DNA of 64,000 nucleotides from Gemmataceae bacterium (GTDB lineage Bacteria; Planctomycetota; Planctomycetia; Gemmatales; Gemmataceae): positions 1 to 64,000 of the forward strand of contig JANWVV010000007.1 of the NCBI GenBank assembly GCA_025055795.1. The letters are read 5' to 3'. Made by a program: the position numbers and the translations under genes. The notes beneath the pieces are model-generated. The model did no database searches, was not told the origin of the DNA, and worked only from the letters and a program-made list of their open reading frames with translations. Positions 45,514 through 54,046 of this stretch are shown here, in pieces (the first letter of the stretch is position 1; each line of letters begins with the position of its first letter).

Positions 45514-46254
45514 ATGACCCAGCCTCAATCCGTCAGCGGCCCGCCTGATGTAACGGATCTGTTGCTCCGTTATCTGGTCCAGCGCTCAGACGCCGCCATG
45601 GCGGCAGTCGAGTGGAGCGGCCCGGAGGTGGAGCCGTATGAAACCGCCACGGGGTTCCGCATTGATCCACGGACGGCCTGGCAAGCGGCCACCGCCGTGC
45701 TGCCCGCAGGTGCGACGCCGGCGCCGCCCCCGGAGTGGGCTGGCCTGGTCCAGTTCTCTGCTCCCCAGTGGGCCATTCCCTGTGCCGTGGGGGAATTTCC
45801 CCAACGTCTGCGTCATCTGCAGCCGTTGTTGCAACCGGCGCCCTTGACCCGTCTGATTCCCACGCCCGACACTCCCGCCCTGCCCGGTTTCGAACGCCTG
45901 CGCCAGTGGATTGGCCAGCAATCGGCACCGCACCTGCTAGGGGCGGCCTTGGCCCGCCTGCTCCACGACTGGTCCGATGCCCAGCGTCTTTTGCCAGCGG
46001 ACGAAGCCAACGAGCAGGCCACCCTGTTGTGGGCCCGTGGCCAGCCGCACGACGCCCTGCGGCTGTGGGATGCCATCCCGGAGCGGCCCCATGTGCTATT
46101 CAACCGCGGCCTGGCCCGCCTGTTCCTCGATCAGCCTCAGGCAGCCCTGCCCTTGTTCCGTCAGGCCGCCGCCCTGTGGGGGGAGCGTCATCCCTGGCAG
46201 CCCCTGGCCGCCCTCTACGCCGCCATTGCCGAAATCCGCATGGCCATTCCTTAA
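45514..46254 (+). CDS. Hypothetical TPR-like protein
   Basis: This 246-residue soluble protein has no signal peptide. The last 80 residues have TPR-like helix pairs (ATLLWARGQPHDALRLWDAI, RGLARLFLDQPQAALPLFRQ). The N-terminal part (ATGFRIDPRTAWQAATAVLP) is not recognised. AGGAGG about nine bases upstream of ATG 45514 supports it. Divergent from the membrane-anchored gene at 45359, 154 bases away, so the two may share a control region. The function is unknown. Confidence 0.65.
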   Translation: MTQPQSVSGPPDVTDLLLRYLVQRSDAAMAAVEWSGPEVEPYETATGFRIDPRTAWQAATAVLPAGATPAPPPEWAGLVQFSAPQWAIPCAVGEFPQRLRHLQPLLQPAPLTRLIPTPDTPALPGFERLRQWIGQQSAPHLLGAALARLLHDWSDAQRLLPADEANEQATLLWARGQPHDALRLWDAIPERPHVLFNRGLARLFLDQPQAALPLFRQAAALWGERHPWQPLAALYAAIAEIRMAIP

Positions 46255-46365
46255 ACGTTCCCCCTATCCACCGTTGTCTCTCCCTTCTATCCTCTTCTGC
46301 AGACCGTCCCCGGGCACGGTTCCGTCCCATTTTACCCCCTCGCCTTCTCTTTCCGGAGTCCAGCT

Positions 46366-47079
46366 ATGCGTTGGTTTGCCCTGATGTGTGCTGCGCCGGT
46401 GCTACTGGGTTTGATCCTTCCCCGACTGACCACTCCCCTCCACGCCGAGCCACCTGCCGGTTTTGTCCCTCTGTTCAATGGCAAAGACCTGACCGGCTGG
46501 CAAGGACACGTGACCATGGCAGAACGCCACAAAATCACCGACAAAACCCAACTGGAAGAATTGATCCGCAAACGTACCGACACCGCCTTCAAACACTGGA
46601 CCGTCAAGGATGGAGTCATCTACTGCGACGGCCAGGGGGGCGTCAGCCTGCAAACGGTCAAGGACTACGGCAACTTCGAACTGCTGGTCGACTGGAAAAT
46701 CGCTCCCAAAGGCGACAGCGGTATCTATCTGCGTGGCCAGCCCCAGGTACAAATCTGGGATTCCGACAATCTGCCCGACAATCTCCAGGCTGATCGCGGC
46801 AAAGGTTCTGGCGGTCTGTGGAACAATCCCCCAAACGATCCGGCCAAGCAGCCTCTGGTCAAGGCCGACAAACCCGTCGGCGAGTGGAATACCTTCCACA
46901 TCATCCTAGTCGGGGACCAGGTGACGGTTAAACTCAACGGCAAAACCGTGGTCGACAAGGGTAAACTTTACAACTACTGGTTCAAAAACCAGCCTGTGCC
47001 CGACAAAGGCCCCATCGAGTTGCAGATCCACGGCACGCCTCTTTGGTTCCGCAACATTTACATCAAGGAACTCCCCTAG
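46366..47079 (+). CDS. DUF1080 (3-keto-disaccharide hydrolase-like) secreted protein
   Basis: This 237-residue DUF1080 protein has a signal peptide (MRWFALMCAAPVLLGLILP). The concanavalin-like fold contains GFVPLFNGKDLTGW at about 29-42, TVKDGVIYCDGQGG, NFELLVDWKIAPKGDSGIYL, QIWD near residue 128 and the C-terminal FRNIYIKEL. Members are abundant in planctomycetes and some hydrolyse 3-keto-glycosides; most are untested. Clear start at ATG 46366 after TCCGGAG. A single-gene unit with the LacD-like aldolase 205 bases downstream on the same strand; a joint role in sugar breakdown is possible. Confidence 0.93.
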   Translation: MRWFALMCAAPVLLGLILPRLTTPLHAEPPAGFVPLFNGKDLTGWQGHVTMAERHKITDKTQLEELIRKRTDTAFKHWTVKDGVIYCDGQGGVSLQTVKDYGNFELLVDWKIAPKGDSGIYLRGQPQVQIWDSDNLPDNLQADRGKGSGGLWNNPPNDPAKQPLVKADKPVGEWNTFHIILVGDQVTVKLNGKTVVDKGKLYNYWFKNQPVPDKGPIELQIHGTPLWFRNIYIKELP

Positions 47080-47284
47080 GCGGTCGGGCCCTGGTGGCAG
47101 GCGATGGGGGTTCCCGCGGGTGACCGCTGCAGCGGATGGCTCAAGCGGTGCGACGCGGCCACGGCGACCGTCCCTGCTTAAGGAGGAACCGGCTGGCCCG
47201 TCCCTGTCCGTAGCGGCAGCCACGCCTAAGATAACCGCTCCAACGGACTGCGGAGGTGACCCTGGCTTGTTGCGAGGAGCTTCT

Positions 47285-48376
47285 ATGGCTGCTCTGTCGA
47301 TCACCCGTCTGTACGGCCTTGGCCTGACGCCCGGCAAACTGCGGGGACTGCAACGCATCAGCAATCCCAATGGTACTCTGACCATGGTCGCGACCGACCA
47401 GAACTCCTCGATGATCAAAATGATGAAGGAGGCGTTGCAGCGGGAGCCGAGCTATGAGGAAATCGTCGATGCCAAGGTGATGCTGTCGCGGGCATTGGCC
47501 CCACATTGCTCGGGCATCCTTGTGGATGCCTACTACGGTTACGCCTCCACCATGGCGGCCTGTGCCATTCCGCCGTCGACCGGGATTCTCATCCGGGTGG
47601 AGAAGTCCGGGGCCCCGAAAAATGCTGCCGGGGCCCCCGTCGCCGAAATCGAAGCCGGCTGGAGCGTCAGCAAAATCAAACGCTGCGGCGCCGATGCCGT
47701 CAAACTTCTGGCCCAGTTCGAACCGGGCGAATTCGACTCCGCAGAGAAAAACTTTGCCCTGGTTCGACGCATCCACGACGAATGTCAGGAACACGACATT
47801 CTCTTCCTGCTCGAGCCCATTCACTTTGCCTATAAGGTGGGCGGCAAGGAAGAAAGCAAAGAGGCTGTCCTGGCACGCAAAGCCCGCACCGTGATCGAAA
47901 CCGCCAAGTATCTGTCCCGCTATTGCGACGTGTACAAGGCGGAGTTCCCGGGCACCCTCGGCTACGAGTCGGACGCTCAACTGCGGGATAACCTTAAGCG
48001 TCTCAACGAGGCCTGCCAGCGGCCCTGGGTGCTTCTGTCGGCCGGGGTCGATTACGACCAGTACAAAAAGCAGGTGGAAATGGCCATCGAAGCCGGTGCT
48101 AGCGGCGTGCTCGGTGGACGCGCCTTCTGGAAAGAATTTTTCACCTATGCCTCCATCGCCGAACGCCAGAAGTTTGTCGAAACCGAATGTGTCCGCCGGG
48201 TCCAGGAGATCGACGCGATTGTGCGCAACGGGACCCCTTGGTTCAAACGCTACGGCCTGACGCTGGAGGATCTGCACAGCGTACGGGCCACCGAAGGCTG
48301 GCATGCGCGCTATGGCGGCGGTCCCGCCACGACCGCTGCCCGGCCCGCCACGGTCGATCCCAACGCCGTTTACTGA
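47285..48376 (+). CDS. Tagatose-1,6-bisphosphate aldolase-like (LacD family) class I aldolase
   Basis: This 363-residue (beta/alpha)8 aldolase of the LacD/DUF2090 type would split tagatose 1,6-bisphosphate or a related sugar phosphate into two trioses. Blocks are TMVATDQNSSM, GILVDAYYGYAS, LFLLEPIHF and the Schiff-base lysine K218 in DVYKAEFPG, followed by LLSAGVDY and a phosphate-binding GASGVLGGRAFW. The start is ATG 47285, preceded by GCGAGGAG; the frame is open 165 bases upstream without family sequence. No lacA/B/C genes are near, so the natural substrate is uncertain. A Gly/Ala-rich tail of about 20 residues ends it. Confidence 0.88.
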   Translation: MAALSITRLYGLGLTPGKLRGLQRISNPNGTLTMVATDQNSSMIKMMKEALQREPSYEEIVDAKVMLSRALAPHCSGILVDAYYGYASTMAACAIPPSTGILIRVEKSGAPKNAAGAPVAEIEAGWSVSKIKRCGADAVKLLAQFEPGEFDSAEKNFALVRRIHDECQEHDILFLLEPIHFAYKVGGKEESKEAVLARKARTVIETAKYLSRYCDVYKAEFPGTLGYESDAQLRDNLKRLNEACQRPWVLLSAGVDYDQYKKQVEMAIEAGASGVLGGRAFWKEFFTYASIAERQKFVETECVRRVQEIDAIVRNGTPWFKRYGLTLEDLHSVRATEGWHARYGGGPATTAARPATVDPNAVY

Positions 48377-49030
48377 CATTTTGCAGAGTAAGCACCCCTG
48401 CGGCCCCGCCGCGGGGACCACGCCCCATCCCTTCGACCGGCTGATTTCCCCAACGCCCCTCTGCCCAACTCTTGCCCAACTCCGTTTGCGTCCCTCAGTC
48501 CGTACGCTGGCCGACGACCCTCCATGTCCGGCAACCCGCCCGGGGTGGCACGGGGTGTGTTCCCGTCGCCGACGGAGTCCCTCACTTCGTGTTGACGTTG
48601 CAGCCAACTCCATTGCCACTGTGTCCATTGCTCGGCCACCGCCTGCCGCACCAAGGGGGACAACCCCGCACGGCTACGCCCGTCCGATGGTCACGGTTGT
48701 CTCAAGCGTGACGATTCCCAATCTTGCACTGGTCCAGTTGATTCACCTGTGTTCGTGGTCTGCCTTGTCCCGTAACGGGGAGCGACAGAACCAAGGCGTA
48801 GGGGCTTGCAAATAGCGTTCTAATCAACGCATGCTCGCTAGTGCCCGAAACAGCTAACGCGGCCGCCCCTGCGTCTCGCGCTACCATTATTATAATTATG
48901 AACATGAGGTAAAAAATTTCAATAAATCCTGCCATTTCGATTTGACTTCTGCAATTTTAGTGTTCATAATTTCAAAAATTGTTATCTGAACCTTTTTTCA
49001 CAATGTTGAAGTCGTAGGGGAGGTGTCGTC
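48377..49030. other. Intergenic with AT-rich promoter region
   Basis: The first 450 bases are GC-rich without a gene. The last 150 (48880-49020) are strongly AT-rich and hold the promoter-like pair at 48942-48970. Confidence 0.6.
48942..48970 (+). promoter_or_regulatory. Strong sigma70-type promoter
   Basis: TTGACT (48942-48947), a 17-base spacer, then CATAAT (48965-48970). Both boxes match 5/6. They lie 60 bases before ATG 49031 in an AT-rich stretch, the best consensus promoter in the window. Confidence 0.65.
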
Positions 49031-51235
49031 ATGGCAACGGCTATGCGTAGTGCGAAGCGTCGAAAGGCCCGACGGTGTCTGGCTGGGCGGTCGGCTCTGC
49101 CGGCGGCGGTGCCGCGGGGTGTTGACCCGTATCAGGCAGTCCAGGCAGCGATGAACCTGGCGGCATGTCGGGCGGTTATTGACCTACCGCGGACCGCTCA
49201 GCCGCCGAACAAGCTCACTGAGTGGACAGATAACCATACTGTAGCGATGCAGACACCTCGGACCGGCAAAATGGAAAGTTCTGCTTCTGCCAGGTTATGC
49301 TGTCACGGTGAAGGATCGGTGCCCGGCGACGCGGCACAGTCCAACCCGCCCTGTTCGGCCGAGGAAACGGCGATGGCTGCGGAACAAGGGATTGACGACG
49401 CGACTACAGCAACTAGCTCAGAGCGGATTACCAACGAGCCGATAGGTTCTGAGGCTTCGGTTGCAACTCCGGCGACTGCTGCTTCCACGGTCGATTGCTC
49501 CTTTGATGGATCTAACGATCAAGCAAATACACCAAATGATTCCTTGTATGATAAAAAATTAAATTTGACAAACAATTGTGATCAATGTGAAAGGTTTGAT
49601 ATGCATTCTAATATCAAGTCGTCCGTAGATGCTGAATCAGGGTCGGGGGCGGTGGCATCGTCGCCGGTGGGGGAAGGTTCTTTGCCCGGGGTGGAGCGGG
49701 CCTGGTTGCGTCGGGCGGCCTATTTACGGGCTTGCGGGTTGGATTGGCCGGCGTTGGCCGAGCGATTGCAGGTGACGCTGGAAGTGTTGCTGGAGCGTGT
49801 GGAGCAGGATGCGGAGTATTTTCAGCGGCAGTTGAGGTATTACGATCGGGAGAATTACCGTCAGGCGTGTCGGGAGGCCTGTGCGCGGTTGCGGCAGATG
49901 CTGCGTCAGGGTTCGGGGCGTCGGGCGGCGTGGGCGGTGGAGTGGCTGGTGCGCTGGGAGATGAATCGTTATCGTTATCGACCGCGGGTATCACGGCAGG
50001 CAAGGCAGGGTGCGTCAGTTCGTCTTGCAGCCGCTGGGCGATTTGGTTCCAATGGTCCGGGTGGGGAGGCAGGTTGCGGGCAGGCGGAAGGTAGGGAGGA
50101 ACGGGAAGGCCGCCATGATGGCGCCGCTGCCGATGGCCGAAGGAAGGGGCGACGCGGTTGCCGGACCGCGCGTGCGGCTGGTAGTGCGTTCGCCTTCGGG
50201 CCGGATGCTGAGCTACGAAGTGGGGACAGCGGAATTTCTGCTGGGCTCGGGGGAGGGGTGCGACCTGCGGGTGCCGGCCCTGGACCTGCCCCCGGTGGCA
50301 GCCCAGATTGCCCGGCGTCCGGAAGGGGTGGCGGTCCGGCGGCTGAATCCCTCGGCCCGGTTATGGCTCAACGGTCGGGTGTTGCCGGCTCAGGAGTGGC
50401 AACCGTTGCACCCGGGGGATCGCCTGCGCGTGGGGGAGCTGGAGATCGACGTGGTATTTGCGTCCCCGGCCCCGGTGCAACCTGTGTTCATTGCCTGGGA
50501 GCAGGACGAGAGCCCGCCCGCGACGGCCACGACGGCACCGCCGGTAACCCCGGTCACGCCGCTGCCGGAGGTGCCCAGCGAAGAAGCCTTGATCCGACGC
50601 GCGCGGGAACTGGATCGCCAGGCCGAGGAACTGGAAGCGGACCGGGTCCTGTGGTATCGCCGCCGCGAGGAAATCCAGAAAGAACTGGAAGAGCAACGAC
50701 GTGCCCTGGGACTACTGGGCGTACACCGGGCCGAGCTGGAGCAGCGGGAACGGGAACTGACCCGGCAACGCGAACTACTGCAGCAGGAGCGACAACGCTG
50801 GGAACGGGAACGCCAGCAGCAGCACAGCGAGCTGGAACAACGGGAACAGGAGCTGAATCAGCGGGCTGCCCGCCTGGAGCAGGAATGGGCCCAACGCGAG
50901 ACGACACTGACGGCCTTGCGTCAGGAACGGGAGCGGCTCCGCATCGCCTTCGAGGAACTGGAGCGTCTGCGCCGCCAATACGCCGCGGAGCACCAGGCCT
51001 GGCAGACGGAACGGGAGACGATTCAGGCCGAGTTGACGGCCGAGCGGCAGCGTCTGGAACAATGGGAACAACGGCTGCAAAGCCGAGCGGCCGACCTGGA
51101 TCGGTTGCAGCAGAGCTGGGAGCAGGAACAACGCCACTGGGAGCGTCAACGGCAGCAACTGCACGACGACCTGGTGCTGTACCAGCGACGGGTGTCGGCC
51201 CTGGAGAGCCGGGAGCAGCAACTGGCCCAGCGTGA
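49031..51235 (+). CDS. Unknown protein with helical DNA-binding-like domain; 3' end overlaps next gene
   Basis: The gene has a strong promoter and ribosome site (AGGGGAGGTG about seven bases before ATG 49031). Residues 1-30 are basic (MRSAKRRKARRCLAGR). Residues 100-215 are low-complexity Ala/Thr/Ser and include an AT-rich stretch. At about 220-330 a helical region reads WLRRAAYLRACGLDWPALAE, then RLQVTLEVLLERVEQDAEYF and CREACARLRQMLRQGSGRRA, resembling small helix-turn-helix proteins. After about residue 335 (near 50035) the frame continues another 1200 bases through the FHA gene in a different frame and becomes a Gly/Ala/Thr/Pro-rich shadow. Its true end is uncertain; a frameshift near 50.0 kb is likely. 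Confidence 0.5.
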   Translation: MATAMRSAKRRKARRCLAGRSALPAAVPRGVDPYQAVQAAMNLAACRAVIDLPRTAQPPNKLTEWTDNHTVAMQTPRTGKMESSASARLCCHGEGSVPGDAAQSNPPCSAEETAMAAEQGIDDATTATSSERITNEPIGSEASVATPATAASTVDCSFDGSNDQANTPNDSLYDKKLNLTNNCDQCERFDMHSNIKSSVDAESGSGAVASSPVGEGSLPGVERAWLRRAAYLRACGLDWPALAERLQVTLEVLLERVEQDAEYFQRQLRYYDRENYRQACREACARLRQMLRQGSGRRAAWAVEWLVRWEMNRYRYRPRVSRQARQGASVRLAAAGRFGSNGPGGEAGCGQAEGREEREGRHDGAAADGRRKGRRGCRTARAAGSAFAFGPDAELRSGDSGISAGLGGGVRPAGAGPGPAPGGSPDCPASGRGGGPAAESLGPVMAQRSGVAGSGVATVAPGGSPARGGAGDRRGICVPGPGATCVHCLGAGREPARDGHDGTAGNPGHAAAGGAQRRSLDPTRAGTGSPGRGTGSGPGPVVSPPRGNPERTGRATTCPGTTGRTPGRAGAAGTGTDPATRTTAAGATTLGTGTPAAAQRAGTTGTGAESAGCPPGAGMGPTRDDTDGLASGTGAAPHRLRGTGASAPPIRRGAPGLADGTGDDSGRVDGRAAASGTMGTTAAKPSGRPGSVAAELGAGTTPLGASTAATARRPGAVPATGVGPGEPGAATGPA

Positions 51236-53936
51236 GGCCGAGGTGCACCGCTGGCGGGAGCAACTGGCGGCCGAGGCGGCCCAGTGGTCGGAAACGCTGC
51301 GTCTGGCCGCAGCCGAGCAGCAACGATTGCAACAGCAAGAGCAACGGCTGGAGCAGCAGCGTCGGGAGCTGGAGGCGCGTGCCGCCGAGCTGGCCCGCTG
51401 GCGGGAGCAATGCGAAAGCCAGCAGGCGGCCGTCACGGCCGCCCAACTGCAACTGGAGCAGGCCCGACGCCAACTGGAACAGGAAGCCGCCTGGCTGGTC
51501 AGCCAACAGGCCCGCCAGGCCGAAGCCGCCGCTGAATGGGAAAAACGCTGGCAGGAACTGGAACGGCTACGAGACGAGCTGGCACGACGCCAGGCCGACG
51601 CCGCCGAACAGCAACGGCAGGCCGCCGAGCAGGAAGCGCTGCGTAACGCGGCCTGGCAGGAACTGCAGCAGCAACGGGACGAGCTGCAACGCCAGGCCGA
51701 ACAGCTCCGGCAACGCCAGGCCGAGCTGGACCAGCAGGCGGCTGCCCTGGCCGAACAAGCCGGTGCCCTCAAGGGACGACTACTGCAAGCCCTGGCCCTG
51801 CAGGAACGCCTGGAAGCGGACCGCCAGGCCCTGCAAGAACGAGAAGCGGCCCTGGCCGCTGCCGAACAAAGCCGACTGACCCTGCAGGAACAGTTGCGTC
51901 GCCGGGCCGAGGAACTCCACCGCCGAGCGCGGGAACTGGACGAACAGGCTGGCCTGCTGGCCGCCCAGCGCCAGGAACTGCTCCGCCAGCAGGCAGACCT
52001 GGCTCGGCACCAGCAAGAGCAACAGCAGCAGTGGGAACAGTGGCAGCAGCACCAGGCCCAGGCCCAGCAGCAGTGGGAGCAACGCCAGGCATACTTGCAG
52101 GAGCAGGAGCAGCAACTGCAGCGGCACTACGCCCGCCTGCGGGAGGTGGCTACCCGTCTGGCCGAGGCCCGCAAAAACCTGGCCCGGCAACGCTCCGCCT
52201 GGGAGGCCGAACAGCAACAGCTCCGGCAACAGTTGCAACAAAGCCGGGAGCAATTGCTGGAATTGCACCAACGGCTGAGCCAGGAATGGAGCAGCCTGGC
52301 GGAGCAGGCCCCGCCTCTGGCCGCCCAGTTGCAGTCGGCCCAGCAACGGCTGGACGAGGCCCGGGAAGTGGTCCGGCACCAGTTGGGCGAGCTGCATCAT
52401 TTTGCGGCCCAGCACCGGCAGGAACTGGAACAGGTCCGCCTCGCCCTGCGGGAGGAAGCCGAACGGCTGCAGCGTCAGCACCAGGAACTACAGCAAGCCC
52501 GGGCCGAACACCGCCTGGCAGTAGCAGCCTTCCGGCAACAACTGCTGGACTGGCAGGCGCAACTGGCAGAGATGAAGCGGCTGGTCAGCGGCGACCTCAG
52601 CCGGTTGCAGGCGCAGCAGGCCGAGGTGCGCCGGGCCGCCGAAGAACTGGACGCCGCCAGCCGCCGCCTGGCCGAGCAACAGGAGCAACTCCGTCAAGAA
52701 CAACAGGCGGTCGCCGAACGCCGGGCGGAGCTGGAACGGCACCTCAACGACATGCGTGAATGGTACCGGCGTAAGCTGCGGGAACTGGCCGCCAGCAATG
52801 CCCGGACGTCCCACCCGCACGCTCCGGAAGGCGAGCCGTTGCGAGTGGTCGGCGTGGCCGAGCCAGCACCGCTGGTCCACCCGGCACCAGCGACCGCCAC
52901 GGAACTGGCCCCCGAAGAGATCGATACGGGCGACCGCCAACTCGGCGAACTGCTCCTGCAACACCAACTGGTGGACGCTGAGACGGTGCAGATGCTGTGG
53001 CAGCAGGCCGTGCGACAGCGCCGGACACTGCGACAGGTGTTGCTGCACAGCGGTGTACTCACGCTGTACCAACTGGCCCTGATCGAGGCCGGTCAACTGG
53101 ACGGGTTGATTCTGGGCCGCTTCCGCGTGCTCGATCGCTTGCGGACCACTCCGCGAGAGACCATCTATCGGGTCAGCGACCCACAGTGGGCCGGCCCAGG
53201 CGATAACATTTTCCTGTTACGTCACTTGTCGGAAGCGGAGATGCAGGACGCTGTGCATCCGGACGAATTCCGGCAGCGATTCCGGGCGGTGCAGGCCTTG
53301 CAGCATCCGCATGTGGCCGCTGTGGTGGATGTGCTCGACATCCAGGGCCGGCCCGCGGCGGTGCTCGAGTGGCCCAAGGGATTGTACGCCCCCGACTGGC
53401 CCGCCGCGGCTGCAGAACCAGGATGCTGGCTGCGTCTGCTCACTCAGGCAGCTCACGGACTGGCCGCAGCACACCAGCACGGCCTTATCCATGGTCGGCT
53501 TACCGGGGACTCCCTGTTGCTCAGCCCCGAAGGACTTGTCAAAATAGTCGGCTTGGGCGAGCCCCCCTGGCTAAGTCCCCTGCCGCCACCAGAAACGCCA
53601 GATAGTCCGACGGCTGATCTGCGAGCCCTCGGACAAATCGCCCTTAGCTGGACCCTCCTGAGCGGTACCGGTAGCGGCAAACGCAACCGGCACAAGGCCT
53701 TCCCTGAACAACTGCTGCTGGTGTTGCAACGATTAGAGGCCGACCTGCCCCCCATGGCAGATACCCCCCCGGCCTACGCCCCCTATTCCAGTGCCGCCGA
53801 ACTGCTGGTCGACTTGCAACGGCTGGCCGAGCAGTTCCCCTGCTCCGAATCCGCATGGAACCGCTTGCTCCGGGCCATTGCTGAACAAACCGACGCCACT
53901 ACCAGGAAAGCCGAACCTCTACGACGCTCGGCCTAG
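50115..53936 (+). CDS. FHA-like domain / long coiled coil / degenerate protein-kinase domain
   Basis: This 1273-residue protein starts at ATG 50115 with GGGAAGG five bases upstream. Residues about 18-118 fold like an FHA domain (VRLVVRSPSGRMLSYEVG, LLGSGEGCDLRVP, LWLNGRVLP), but the usual S-x-x-H is VAAQ. Residues about 155-890 form one long Gln/Glu/Arg-rich coiled coil. A helical module (about 935-990, GVLTLYQLALIEAGQLDGLI) leads into a kinase-like domain (about 993-1245). Its catalytic residues are missing: the beta3 lysine is R1036, HRD is H1126-G-R and DFG is G1146-L-G. It is therefore probably a pseudokinase scaffold. It is cytoplasmic. It follows the unknown gene at 49031 and may be read from the same promoter. 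Confidence 0.88.
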   Translation: MMAPLPMAEGRGDAVAGPRVRLVVRSPSGRMLSYEVGTAEFLLGSGEGCDLRVPALDLPPVAAQIARRPEGVAVRRLNPSARLWLNGRVLPAQEWQPLHPGDRLRVGELEIDVVFASPAPVQPVFIAWEQDESPPATATTAPPVTPVTPLPEVPSEEALIRRARELDRQAEELEADRVLWYRRREEIQKELEEQRRALGLLGVHRAELEQRERELTRQRELLQQERQRWERERQQQHSELEQREQELNQRAARLEQEWAQRETTLTALRQERERLRIAFEELERLRRQYAAEHQAWQTERETIQAELTAERQRLEQWEQRLQSRAADLDRLQQSWEQEQRHWERQRQQLHDDLVLYQRRVSALESREQQLAQREAEVHRWREQLAAEAAQWSETLRLAAAEQQRLQQQEQRLEQQRRELEARAAELARWREQCESQQAAVTAAQLQLEQARRQLEQEAAWLVSQQARQAEAAAEWEKRWQELERLRDELARRQADAAEQQRQAAEQEALRNAAWQELQQQRDELQRQAEQLRQRQAELDQQAAALAEQAGALKGRLLQALALQERLEADRQALQEREAALAAAEQSRLTLQEQLRRRAEELHRRARELDEQAGLLAAQRQELLRQQADLARHQQEQQQQWEQWQQHQAQAQQQWEQRQAYLQEQEQQLQRHYARLREVATRLAEARKNLARQRSAWEAEQQQLRQQLQQSREQLLELHQRLSQEWSSLAEQAPPLAAQLQSAQQRLDEAREVVRHQLGELHHFAAQHRQELEQVRLALREEAERLQRQHQELQQARAEHRLAVAAFRQQLLDWQAQLAEMKRLVSGDLSRLQAQQAEVRRAAEELDAASRRLAEQQEQLRQEQQAVAERRAELERHLNDMREWYRRKLRELAASNARTSHPHAPEGEPLRVVGVAEPAPLVHPAPATATELAPEEIDTGDRQLGELLLQHQLVDAETVQMLWQQAVRQRRTLRQVLLHSGVLTLYQLALIEAGQLDGLILGRFRVLDRLRTTPRETIYRVSDPQWAGPGDNIFLLRHLSEAEMQDAVHPDEFRQRFRAVQALQHPHVAAVVDVLDIQGRPAAVLEWPKGLYAPDWPAAAAEPGCWLRLLTQAAHGLAAAHQHGLIHGRLTGDSLLLSPEGLVKIVGLGEPPWLSPLPPPETPDSPTADLRALGQIALSWTLLSGTGSGKRNRHKAFPEQLLLVLQRLEADLPPMADTPPAYAPYSSAAELLVDLQRLAEQFPCSESAWNRLLRAIAEQTDATTRKAEPLRRSA

Positions 53937-54046
53937 AGAATAGACAACTTGTTACTCTGATCAGAGAGACAATCGATAAAACACCCCAGTCGGTGGGCAT
54001 GCTCCCTCCGGTAGACTGGTCGATCAATACCATCGGGGACAACGTC

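Noticed and set aside
47141..48628. 495-codon minus-strand frame over the LacD-like aldolase
   Set aside because: The plus-strand gene has a full set of aldolase motifs and a ribosome site; the antisense frame has neither.
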